Assembly (NCBI GenBank): GCA_018826075.1
Contig: JAHKAJ010000008.1
Coordinates: 1 to 40,392 of the forward strand
Direction: 5' to 3'
DNA: 40,392 nt
DNA from: Candidatus Omnitrophota bacterium
GTDB taxonomy: Bacteria > Omnitrophota > Gorgyraeia > Duberdicusellales > 4484-171
The notes beneath the pieces are model-generated. The model did not search any database. It saw only the letters and a program-made list of their open reading frames with translations, and had not been told where the DNA came from. The first letter of the stretch is position 1. Every line of letters begins with the position of its first letter. Shown here piece by piece: positions 8,619 to 17,403 of this stretch. The position numbers and the translations under genes were made by a program.

Positions 8619-9848
8619 ATGAATAGTCTTGAAAGTAGTTTGCAGCAGTTGTTCAGCGGCAGCAATGTATTATTTCTGCTTTTAGGGGCAATGTTTGTTT
8701 TCTCGATGCATGCCGGGTTTGCCTTTCTTGAAGTCGGTTCGGTCAGGAGAAAAAACCAGGTTAACGCTTTAGTTAAGATTATTGTTGATTGGGGTTTTTC
8801 TACAATTGTTTATTTCACAATCGGTTTCCCGATTGCCTATGGAATATCATTTTTTAAATCGGCTTCGGAACTTTTGGGATCAAACCAAGGGTTTGACTTA
8901 GTCCATTTTTTCTTTTTACTGGCCTTTGCTGCCTGTATCCCGGCGATTATTTCCGGCGGCATAGCTGAGCGGGCTAAGTTTTGGACGCAGTCTTTAGCCG
9001 GCGGAATCTTAGTGGGGTTTGCTTATCCTTTTTTTGAATCACTGGTATGGGGCAGAAATCCTTTGTTCGGCCAGGCTGGCTGTTGGCTCAGCCAATTTAC
9101 CGGCGGCATCGCCTTTCATGATTACGCTGGATCAGTCGTAGTCCATTCTATCGGCGGTTGGCTAGCTTTACCGGCTATAATACTGTTAGGCGCCCGCCTA
9201 AAACGTTATTCTAACGGCCAAAGCCAGGTCATTCGCGTGAGCAATATTCCCTTTTTGGCTTTGGGCAGCTGGCTTTTGTGTATTGGCTGGTTTGGTTTTA
9301 ATGTTATGAGCGCCGGAACATTAGAAAATATTTCCGGTTTGGTAGCGCTTAATTCTCTTATGGCCATGGTTGGAGGTATTGTAACCGCACTGGTTATTTC
9401 AAAAAATGACGTTACTTTTATCCATAACGGCGCTCTGGCAGGGTTGATTGCGGTTTGTGCCGGTTCTGATCTCATGCATCCGATTGGCGCTTTGATTACC
9501 GGAGGCGTTGCTGCAGCAATATTTGTAATTTTATTTCAGTTTGAAACTGAAAAGCTTAAGATAGATGATGTTTTGGGAGTCTGGCCTCTGCATGGCGTTG
9601 CCGGAACTTGGGGCGGTTTTGCCTGCGGTATATTCGGCCAGAAAATTTTCGGAGGTATGGGTGGGGTAAGTTTTTTAGCTCAAACAATAGGAAGCTTGGC
9701 AGCGATAATTTTTGCACTTATTTCTGCCGGAATACTCTATGGAATACTTAAATATACAGTTGGTTTACGTCTTTCTAATCACGAAGAGATAATCGGGGCT
9801 GATCTCAGCATACATAGAATTGAGGCTTATCCTGAAGAGTCATTATAA
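8619..9848 (+). CDS. amt: Ammonium transporter 2 (divergent)
   Basis: AIISGGIAERAKFW, SVVVHSIGGWLALP, WPLHGVAGTWGG; RBS AAAGGAGGGG before ATG 8619. Confidence 0.93.
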   Translation: MNSLESSLQQLFSGSNVLFLLLGAMFVFSMHAGFAFLEVGSVRRKNQVNALVKIIVDWGFSTIVYFTIGFPIAYGISFFKSASELLGSNQGFDLVHFFFLLAFAACIPAIISGGIAERAKFWTQSLAGGILVGFAYPFFESLVWGRNPLFGQAGCWLSQFTGGIAFHDYAGSVVVHSIGGWLALPAIILLGARLKRYSNGQSQVIRVSNIPFLALGSWLLCIGWFGFNVMSAGTLENISGLVALNSLMAMVGGIVTALVISKNDVTFIHNGALAGLIAVCAGSDLMHPIGALITGGVAAAIFVILFQFETEKLKIDDVLGVWPLHGVAGTWGGFACGIFGQKIFGGMGGVSFLAQTIGSLAAIIFALISAGILYGILKYTVGLRLSNHEEIIGADLSIHRIEAYPEESL

Positions 9849-9864
9849 TTAAGGGAGGTAGATT

Positions 9865-10206
9865 ATGAAAAAAATCGAAGCAATTATCCAACCGGAAAAG
9901 TTGGAAGATGTTAAAAAAGAGCTTTTTAAAGCTGAAGTACATAAAATGACCGTAAGCCGGGTAAAAGGCTGCGGTCAGCAAAAAGGCTATACTGAATCGT
10001 ATCGAGGAGCGATTTTTAAAGTCAACCTTTTACCAAAAGTTAAGATAGATATAGCGGTTAATGAAAACTTCGTTAAACCGACGATCGAGGCAATTATTAA
10101 AGGAGCCCGGACCGGCAACATCGGTGACGGTAAAATTTTTGTAAGCGATTTGCAAGAGTGTATAAGAATTAGTACTGGTGAGGAGGGTAATCAGGCCATT
10201 GGCTGA
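9865..10206 (+). CDS. glnK: PII nitrogen regulatory protein 2 (Phe at the Tyr51 position)
   Basis: 113 aa [43 protein letters not shown]. Confidence 0.95.
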   Translation: MKKIEAIIQPEKLEDVKKELFKAEVHKMTVSRVKGCGQQKGYTESYRGAIFKVNLLPKVKIDIAVNENFVKPTIEAIIKGARTGNIGDGKIFVSDLQECIRISTGEEGNQAIG

Positions 10207-10222
10207 ATTTTATGAAAAATAA

Positions 10223-10255
10223 GGTTACCAAGAGGTGTGATTTTTTACTTATATT
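10223..10255 (+). promoter_or_regulatory. Putative promoter GGTTACCAA-N17-TTATATT
   Basis: Same layout as 5655-5687. Confidence 0.5.
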
Positions 10256-10260
10256 AAGTG

Positions 10261-10350
10261 AAAGCCTAAGAAATAGGCACAGAGAAGTGTTTATTTTAGG
10301 CAGGGAAGGACAAAGGCGTTCTTAAAGTAGAGGACGCTTTTTATATTTTT
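10261..10350 (+). ncRNA. glnA leader RNA with two AxxGxx hexaloop hairpins plus terminator (ANTAR-target-like)
   Basis: P1 10264-10301 with apical CAC[AGAGAA]GTG on a long stem; P2 AAGGAC[AAAGGC]GTTCTT 10306-10323; terminator AAAGGCGTTCTT-aaagta-GAGGACGCTTTT 10312-10340. Confidence 0.7.
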
Positions 10351-10409
10351 AAGGCTAATTATAAGGAATTTTTGACCTAATTATTGGTTAAAAACAGGAG
10401 GTAAAGAAA

Positions 10410-11741
10410 ATGGCAAAGAAAACCAAGGCAGAAATAATCAAGTTGGTAAAGGAAAATGACGTTAAGTTTATCCGTCTATGGTTCACTGATGTTTTAGGTC
10501 AGGTGAAAAGTTTTTCGATCACCGATAACGAACTGGAAGGGGCTTTGGATAACGGAATGGGCTTTGACGGTTCATCGATTACCGGATATCAGGATATTGA
10601 GGAGTCTGATATGATTGCTATGCCTGATCCGGAAACCTTCACCATCCTTCCTTGGCGTCCTAAAGAAAAAGCTGTGGCCAGGATGATCTGCGATGTGCTT
10701 AATCCGGATAAAACTCCCTATGAAGGAGATCCCCGCTATGTGTTAAAAAGAGCCTTAGAGCGAGCTAATAAAATGGGTTTTGATCATTTTTATCTTGGCC
10801 CGGAACTTGAATTTTTCTATTTTAAGAATGATCAGGGCACTGAAATTTTAGATAAAGGCGGCTATTTTGACCTGACCACTCTGGATGTTGCCAGTGATTT
10901 AAGGCGGGAAACAGTTTTAGCTTTAGAAAAGATGGGAATAACTGTTGAATATTCCCATCACGAAGTCGCTCCTTCGCAACACGAAGTTGATATGCGTTAT
11001 AAAGACGCTTTAGAGATGGCCGATAACGTGATAACTTACCGGGTAGTAGTAAAAGAAATCGCCAGTAAGTTCGGTGTTTACGCTACTTTTATGCCTAAAC
11101 CGATATTCGGACAGAATGGTTCAGGGATGCATACTCATCAGTCTCTGTTTAGGGGTGAGAAGAATGCTTTTTTTGACGGTAAGGCTGAAGATTTTCTTTC
11201 CGATGTCGGCCATAGCTATATCGCCGGTTTGCTCAAACACGCCAAAGAGATTTGTTCGATTTTTGCCCAGACTACGAATTCTTACAAACGCTTGGTTCCG
11301 GGTTATGAAGCTCCGGTTTACATCGCCTGGAGCCGGAGAAACCGCAGCGCTTTGGTGAGAGTTCCTTTGTATCATCCCGGGCAGGAGAAAGCAACCCGTT
11401 GTGAGTTCCGAGCGGCTGACCCGGCTTGTAACCCTTACCTTACTTTTGCAGCCATGCTTCATGCCGGCCTTGAGGGTATCGAGAAAAAATATAAAGCGCC
11501 TAACCCTATGGAAAAAAACCTTTACCATTTGAGCGACAGCGAAAGGAAAGCTCAAGGGATTGAAACTCTGCCTGACAGTTTAGGCCAGGCTATTTCGATA
11601 ACCGAAGATAGCCAATTGGTAAAGAAAGCTTTAGGCGAGCATATTTTTTCCCGCTTTGTAGAATTAAAGAAAAAAGAATGGGATGATTACCGGATTAAAG
11701 TTCCTGAACACGAATTAGATAGATATCTTTCCATTCTTTAA
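10410..11741 (+). CDS. glnA: Glutamine synthetase type I
   Basis: 443 aa; VKFIRLWFTDVLGQVKSFSI, NGMGFDGSSITGYQDIEESDM, RVPLYHPGQEKATRCEFRAADPACNPYL. Confidence 0.98.
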   Translation: MAKKTKAEIIKLVKENDVKFIRLWFTDVLGQVKSFSITDNELEGALDNGMGFDGSSITGYQDIEESDMIAMPDPETFTILPWRPKEKAVARMICDVLNPDKTPYEGDPRYVLKRALERANKMGFDHFYLGPELEFFYFKNDQGTEILDKGGYFDLTTLDVASDLRRETVLALEKMGITVEYSHHEVAPSQHEVDMRYKDALEMADNVITYRVVVKEIASKFGVYATFMPKPIFGQNGSGMHTHQSLFRGEKNAFFDGKAEDFLSDVGHSYIAGLLKHAKEICSIFAQTTNSYKRLVPGYEAPVYIAWSRRNRSALVRVPLYHPGQEKATRCEFRAADPACNPYLTFAAMLHAGLEGIEKKYKAPNPMEKNLYHLSDSERKAQGIETLPDSLGQAISITEDSQLVKKALGEHIFSRFVELKKKEWDDYRIKVPEHELDRYLSIL

Positions 11742-11744
11742 GCC

Positions 11745-12473
11745 ATGATTTTGATAATTCAGCATGCTGAGATTGAAGGGCCGGGGACTTTGGAGATTTT
11801 CTTCAGGCAGAGGCAGTTTGATTTTAAAGTCATCGATTTAAGTAAGACCTCCGGCCCCCAAAGGTTAACCAAAGTTGTTTTTCCCAATGATCTTTCTAAA
11901 TTAGAGGCTTTGGTTGTTTTAGGCGGTTCGATGAACGTTTACCAGGAAGCAGAGTTTCCTTTTTTAAGGCCGGAAATCGAGTTTTTAAAAAGAGTAGTCG
12001 CCCAGAATATTCCGGTTTTAGGTATTTGTTTGGGGGCCCAATTGTTAGCCAGAGTTTTCCAGGCTGGGGTGTTTAAAGCCCCAGTTAGAGAAATCGGCTG
12101 GTCTAAAGTCTATCTATGCCCTGAGGCGTGCCAGGACCCGTTATTGAAAGGTTTTGGCGACCGGTTGGATGTATTCCAATGGCACGATGATACTTTCGAG
12201 CTTCCGCCCGGAGCCAAGCTCTTAGCCAGGGGCAATGGGTGTCGAAACCAAGCTGTACGTTTTTCAGAATCTGCCTGGGGCTTGCAATTTCACCCCGAAG
12301 TCAGTTTAAAGATGCTTAAAGATTGGTGTTATAGTTTTCCCGGGGAAGTCGATAAAGAGAAAATATTATTTGGTTATTTTGACCGTCAGGAAAAATATTT
12401 ACACCAGGCAAAGACTATCTATGCAAATTTTACCGGTGTCATCTCTAATAAACGTTCCCAGGTAGAAGTTTGA
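11745..12473 (+). CDS. Class-I glutamine amidotransferase (GMP synthase GATase-like)
   Basis: VLGICLGAQLLA nucleophile elbow and LQFHPEVS. Confidence 0.9.
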   Translation: MILIIQHAEIEGPGTLEIFFRQRQFDFKVIDLSKTSGPQRLTKVVFPNDLSKLEALVVLGGSMNVYQEAEFPFLRPEIEFLKRVVAQNIPVLGICLGAQLLARVFQAGVFKAPVREIGWSKVYLCPEACQDPLLKGFGDRLDVFQWHDDTFELPPGAKLLARGNGCRNQAVRFSESAWGLQFHPEVSLKMLKDWCYSFPGEVDKEKILFGYFDRQEKYLHQAKTIYANFTGVISNKRSQVEV

Positions 12474-12494
12474 TTTTTTTTAGTTGGCAGTGCC

Positions 12495-12500
12495 TATAAT
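12495..12500 (+). promoter_or_regulatory. -10 TATAAT directly upstream of the mini-NtrC start
   Basis: TATAAT 12495-12500, ATG 12512, no Shine-Dalgarno. Confidence 0.45.
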
Positions 12501-12511
12501 TTAAGCAAAAT

Positions 12512-12886
12512 ATGATTACGGTTTTAGTAGTAGAGGACGAGAGAAAAATTTACCAGCTGTTTAAAGAGGTTTTGAGCCAACAGGGATATATTTTAATCGA
12601 TCAGCCTCAAGGCCGTGGAGCAGTAAAGATCGTAAAAAGAGTCAGCGGTGATAAAAAACTCTCGGGTGAACAAATGTTTGATTTCGAAAATATTTTATTT
12701 AAAGTCCAGGAAGGCCAAGTTTACAAGGCGATTGTCGAAGAAGTGGAAAAACCTTTGATTGAATCAATTTTGAAGCGGGTAGAGGGTAACCAGTTTAAAG
12801 CAGCTAAGATCTTAGGTATTAATCGTAATACCCTGCGTACCAAAATGAAGCATTTAGGTATCAGGCCGGGAAGCTGGAGGTTTTGA
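12512..12886 (+). CDS. Mini-NtrC: short receiver-like N-terminus joined to an NtrC-type Fis DNA-binding domain
   Basis: MITVLVVEDERKIYQLFKEVLSQQGY... then GQVYKAIVEEVEKPLIESILKRVEGNQFKAAKILGINRNTLRTKMKHLGI; AAA+ domain absent. Confidence 0.8.
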   Translation: MITVLVVEDERKIYQLFKEVLSQQGYILIDQPQGRGAVKIVKRVSGDKKLSGEQMFDFENILFKVQEGQVYKAIVEEVEKPLIESILKRVEGNQFKAAKILGINRNTLRTKMKHLGIRPGSWRF

Positions 12887-15800
12887 TGTTTAGGGGGTTT
12901 CCCAAAAAACAGGGTTTGTATGACCCGCGGTTTGAACACGATAACTGTGGGGTTGGTTTTGTCTGCAATATTAATGGCGAAAAATCATACACTATCGTTA
13001 AAAAAGGTATCGAAGTTTTAAACCGCCTTAAACACCGGGGCGCAGTGGGAGCTGACCCGGCTACCGGAGATGGAGCCGGTATTTTGATCCAGATCCCCCA
13101 AGGTTTTTTGGCTAAACAATGTGCAGAAATAAATATTTCTTTACCGCAGCCGGGGCTTTACGGTACTGGCCTGGTATTTTTACCTCAAGCTGATAATGAG
13201 CGTAAAACTTGCCGGGATAGCTTCAGAAAGATCATTGAAAGCGAAGGCCAAAAACTGCTTGGCTGGCGGGATATCCCGGTCAATAGTTCAGTGATCGGAA
13301 AAGGCGCTGCTAGGACCATGCCGTTTATATCCCAGGTATTTATCGGCCGTAGCGATGACCTAAAGGACCAGTTAGCTTTTGAGCGTAAACTTTACCTTAT
13401 CCGCAGGTTAGTTGAAAATTCAGTCAGTAGGTCAGCTTTAGAACAGAAAGATTTTTTTTATATTACTAATCTTTCTTCAAGGACTCTTAGCTATAAAGGT
13501 TTATTGATGCCTTCTCAGCTAAGCGAATTCTTTCTTGACCTTAAGGATGAGTCGCTGGAAAGTTCTCTTTGCCTGGTTCATTCCCGTTACAGCACCAATA
13601 CTTTTCCTACCTGGGATTTAGCCCAGCCGTTTCGTTTTTTGGCTCATAACGGCGAGATCAATACTTTGCGGGGTAACATCAATTGGACGAGTGCCCGTGA
13701 GCGCCTCTTGGCCAGTGAACTTTTCGGTCCGGATATAGAAAAGCTAAAACCGATCATTGTTGCCGGCGGCAGTGATTCAGCGGCTTTAGATAATGTTTTT
13801 GAACTTTTGGTTTTATCGGGAAGGTCCTTAGAACATGCTATGGCTATGTTGATCCCGGCTGCCTGGGAGCATGACCTTTCTTTGGAAGAAAAGTCGAGAA
13901 GTTTTTACAAATACCATGCTTGTTTTATGGAGCCCTGGGATGGGCCGGCAGCAGTAGCTTTTACTGATGGAAAGAATATCGGGGCGGCGTTGGACAGAAA
14001 CGGCCTGCGCCCGGCCCGCTATTTGATAACTAAAAACGGTTTTGTGGTAATGGCTTCAGAAGCCGGGGTTCTGGATATCGACCCGGCTGAAATCGAAGTT
14101 TCCGGTAGAATTGAGCCGGGAAAAATATTTTTTGTGGATATTGAATCCGGCTCAATAGTCAAAGATTCTCAATTGAAAGATAAGTTAGCCCGGCGTAAGC
14201 CTTACTCCAGCTGGAACAGTAAAAATATAGTCGATTTGGATAAACTGGTTAAGGGCGGTTTGGTCAAACGTCAATCCGAAGACATATTGGCTAAACTTAA
14301 AGCCTTTGGCTATTCTCGGGAAGACTTGAAGGTGATTATAAAACCAATGGCCGAGGAAGCTAAAGAACCGGTGGGTTCTATGGGTAGTGATATCCCGCAG
14401 GCTTTTTTGTCAAACCAGCCCCAGCTTCTTTACACTTATTTTAAGCAGTTGTTTGCTCAAGTCACTAATCCGGCTATTGACCCGATAAGAGAGAAATTAG
14501 TGATGAGCCTGGAAAGTTTTATCGGCCCGGAAAAAAATATTTTAGCCGAGACCCCGGAGCATAGCCACAAGATCAGGGTTGGTAATCCTATTCTGACTGA
14601 TGAGGAGCTTCAAAATCTACGCGATATCAGCATCAATGGATTTAAGGCAAAGACCATATATACTTTTTTTGATTCTCGATCCGGCCGCCAGGGGTTTAAA
14701 CAGGCTTTGGAAAGGATCTGTTTTGAGGCAGAGTATGCTATTGAAAAAGGTTATTCTTTCATAGTTCTAAGCGACCGGGGCGCTGATAAGGAAAATATCG
14801 CTCTCCCGGCCCTTTTAGCCACCAGCGCTGTTCACCAATATCTGGTCAGAAAGACCATACGTTCTCAAGTTGCCCTGATAGTCGAAAGCGCCGAGCCCAG
14901 GGAAGTCCATCATCTGGCTTTACTTTTTGGTTATGGTGCCGGCTGTGTTAATCCTTACTTGGCTTATCAGGCTATTGGTTACCTTATAGATCAAAAAGAG
15001 GTTTCTTTAACTTTTCCCGAAGCGCTTAAAAATTACAATAAGGCTTTGACCGAGGGGATATTAAAGATATTGTCTAAAATGGGCATATCTACTTTGAGAA
15101 GTTACCGAGGTGCTCAGATTTTCGAAGCCTTAGGTTTAAGCCAGGAGTTGATCAGCCGTTATTTCACCGGGACCACTTCCCGGATCCAAGGCTTAGGTTT
15201 AGATGAACTGGCTGATGAAACTATCAGGCGTCACCAGGAGGCCTATAGCCTGATAAATTCCCAGAAACCTTATCTGGCCAGCGGCGGGGTTTATCAATGG
15301 AAAAAAGACGGGGAATCTCATCTTTGGAATCCGGAAACTATTTCTAGCCTGCAAGAAGCGACCCGCAACAGCGACTATAGCCGTTATAAACAATTTGCCC
15401 AGTTGATCAATGACCAGTCAGCTAATCCGGTAACTTTAAGAAGCCTGCTTAAGTTTAAAGCCGCAAAACCGATCCCTCTTAGTCAGGTTGAGCCGGTTGA
15501 AGATATCATGAAGCGTTTTGCTACCGGAGCAATGAGCTTTGGTTCGATTTCCCGGCCGGCTCACGAAACTATTGCTATTGCCATGAACCGGATCAAAGGT
15601 AAATCCAATACCGGCGAAGGCGGCGAGGATCCGGCCAGGTTTATAACTTTGCCTAATGGTGATTCAAGAAGGAGCGCTATAAAGCAAGTAGCTTCCGGCA
15701 GGTTTGGAGTGACCATTAATTATTTAGTCAATGCCGATGAAATCCAGATAAAGATTGCCCAAGGGGCAAAGCCCGGAGAAGGCGGCCAGCTTCCCGGCCA

Positions 15801-17403
15801 TAAAGTAAGTGAGTCGATTGCCAGGACTCGTTATACTACGCCGGGGGTAACCTTGATATCGCCGCCGCCGCATCATGATATATATTCCATAGAGGATTTA
15901 GCCCAGTTGATTTTTGATTTGAAAAATACCAACCCTAAGGCGCGAATCAGCGTAAAACTGGTTTCTGAAGCCGGGGTAGGCACCGTGGCTGCTGGCGTGG
16001 CTAAGGGGCATGCTGACATGATTTTGATTTCCGGAGGCGACGGCGGAACCGGAGCTTCACCGCAAAGTTCTATACGTTATGCCGGGCTTCCCTGGGAGCT
16101 TGGCCTTTCTGAAGCTCACCAGACACTTTTACTTAATAATCTGCGCGGCCGGGTGCGCCTGCAAACCGACGGACAGTTGCGTACCGGAAGAGACGTGGTT
16201 ATTGCCGCTCTCTTAGGGGCCGAAGAATATGGTTTTTGCACCGCGGTTTTGATCGTGGTTGGTTGTGTAATGCTAAGGCATTGCCACCTTAACAATTGTT
16301 CAGTGGGCGTAGCCACCCAGGATGATATTTTGCAAAAGAGGTTTAGTGGCCGGCCGGAATATATAGTTAATTATTTTAGTTTTGTAGCCGAAGAAGTCCG
16401 TGAGATCATGGCTAGTCTAGGCATTGGCAAACTAGATGAACTTATCGGAAGGACTGATCTGTTAGAGCTAGACTCAAAAGTAGTGCCGGCTAAAGCCAAA
16501 GGCATAGATTATGACCGAATACTTTATCGGCCCAAGGTAACCCGGCTGTCCAGACAGAAAAATGATCTTGGCCTGGATCGAGTTCTTGACCGTAAACTCA
16601 TTGCCATGTCAGCTGATTTATTTAAAAACAGGAAGCCCTTGGCGATTTCAGCCCAGATCAATAATTCTGACCGGGCTGTAGGGGCGATGTTAAGCGGTGA
16701 GGTTTTGCGTTGCTGTGGAGAAGGGGTTCTTTTGGAGGATAGCTTGGTCTGCAAATTCAAAGGTGTTGCCGGACAAAGTTTTGGCGCCTTTTTAGCCAAA
16801 GGGATTACCTTTGAGCTTGAAGGGATGAGCAATGATTATATTGGCAAAGGTATATCCGGCGGAAAAATCATCGTTTATCCGTCTAAACAAGCCGGTTTTA
16901 AACCGCAAGATAATGTTGTTATCGGTAATACTGCTTTTTACGGAGCGATTTCCGGAGAAGCTTATATCTTTGGGTTGGCCGGCGAACGTTTTGCTATACG
17001 TAATTCCGGGCTCTATGCGGTAGTCGAAGGCCTTGGCGATCATGGCTGTGAATATATGACCGGCGGAAGAATAGTGGTTCTAGGCCCGACCGGACGAAAT
17101 TTTGCTGCTGGGATGAGCGGTGGCATAGCTTATCTTTATGATCAGGACGCAAATTTTAAAAAGAGATGTAATCCCGATATGATCGAGATCCAGAGCCTTA
17201 AAGAAGAAGACCGGGATGTGGTCTATAATTTAGTTTATAACCATTTCAAATATACCGCTAGCCCCAAAGCTAAGCAGATCATCGGGGCTTTAAGCCGGGA
17301 ATTAAAAAAGTTTATAAGAGTTATACCTTTGGAATATAAGCGTATCCTTGAGGGAGTAAAAATAGAGGAGAAACTTGATTTAATGGAGGCATCTGATGGT
17401 TGA
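12886..17403 (+). CDS. gltB: Glutamate synthase large subunit
   Basis: ~1505 aa; DNCGVGFVC N-terminal Cys, SVKLVSEAGVGTVAAGVAKGHADMILISGGDGGTGASP. Confidence 0.97.
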   Translation: MFRGFPKKQGLYDPRFEHDNCGVGFVCNINGEKSYTIVKKGIEVLNRLKHRGAVGADPATGDGAGILIQIPQGFLAKQCAEINISLPQPGLYGTGLVFLPQADNERKTCRDSFRKIIESEGQKLLGWRDIPVNSSVIGKGAARTMPFISQVFIGRSDDLKDQLAFERKLYLIRRLVENSVSRSALEQKDFFYITNLSSRTLSYKGLLMPSQLSEFFLDLKDESLESSLCLVHSRYSTNTFPTWDLAQPFRFLAHNGEINTLRGNINWTSARERLLASELFGPDIEKLKPIIVAGGSDSAALDNVFELLVLSGRSLEHAMAMLIPAAWEHDLSLEEKSRSFYKYHACFMEPWDGPAAVAFTDGKNIGAALDRNGLRPARYLITKNGFVVMASEAGVLDIDPAEIEVSGRIEPGKIFFVDIESGSIVKDSQLKDKLARRKPYSSWNSKNIVDLDKLVKGGLVKRQSEDILAKLKAFGYSREDLKVIIKPMAEEAKEPVGSMGSDIPQAFLSNQPQLLYTYFKQLFAQVTNPAIDPIREKLVMSLESFIGPEKNILAETPEHSHKIRVGNPILTDEELQNLRDISINGFKAKTIYTFFDSRSGRQGFKQALERICFEAEYAIEKGYSFIVLSDRGADKENIALPALLATSAVHQYLVRKTIRSQVALIVESAEPREVHHLALLFGYGAGCVNPYLAYQAIGYLIDQKEVSLTFPEALKNYNKALTEGILKILSKMGISTLRSYRGAQIFEALGLSQELISRYFTGTTSRIQGLGLDELADETIRRHQEAYSLINSQKPYLASGGVYQWKKDGESHLWNPETISSLQEATRNSDYSRYKQFAQLINDQSANPVTLRSLLKFKAAKPIPLSQVEPVEDIMKRFATGAMSFGSISRPAHETIAIAMNRIKGKSNTGEGGEDPARFITLPNGDSRRSAIKQVASGRFGVTINYLVNADEIQIKIAQGAKPGEGGQLPGHKVSESIARTRYTTPGVTLISPPPHHDIYSIEDLAQLIFDLKNTNPKARISVKLVSEAGVGTVAAGVAKGHADMILISGGDGGTGASPQSSIRYAGLPWELGLSEAHQTLLLNNLRGRVRLQTDGQLRTGRDVVIAALLGAEEYGFCTAVLIVVGCVMLRHCHLNNCSVGVATQDDILQKRFSGRPEYIVNYFSFVAEEVREIMASLGIGKLDELIGRTDLLELDSKVVPAKAKGIDYDRILYRPKVTRLSRQKNDLGLDRVLDRKLIAMSADLFKNRKPLAISAQINNSDRAVGAMLSGEVLRCCGEGVLLEDSLVCKFKGVAGQSFGAFLAKGITFELEGMSNDYIGKGISGGKIIVYPSKQAGFKPQDNVVIGNTAFYGAISGEAYIFGLAGERFAIRNSGLYAVVEGLGDHGCEYMTGGRIVVLGPTGRNFAAGMSGGIAYLYDQDANFKKRCNPDMIEIQSLKEEDRDVVYNLVYNHFKYTASPKAKQIIGALSRELKKFIRVIPLEYKRILEGVKIEEKLDLMEASDG

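Noticed and set aside
12512-12886. Candidate for the missing ANTAR antiterminator
   Set aside because: The C-terminus is clearly a Fis/NtrC HTH, not an ANTAR domain.
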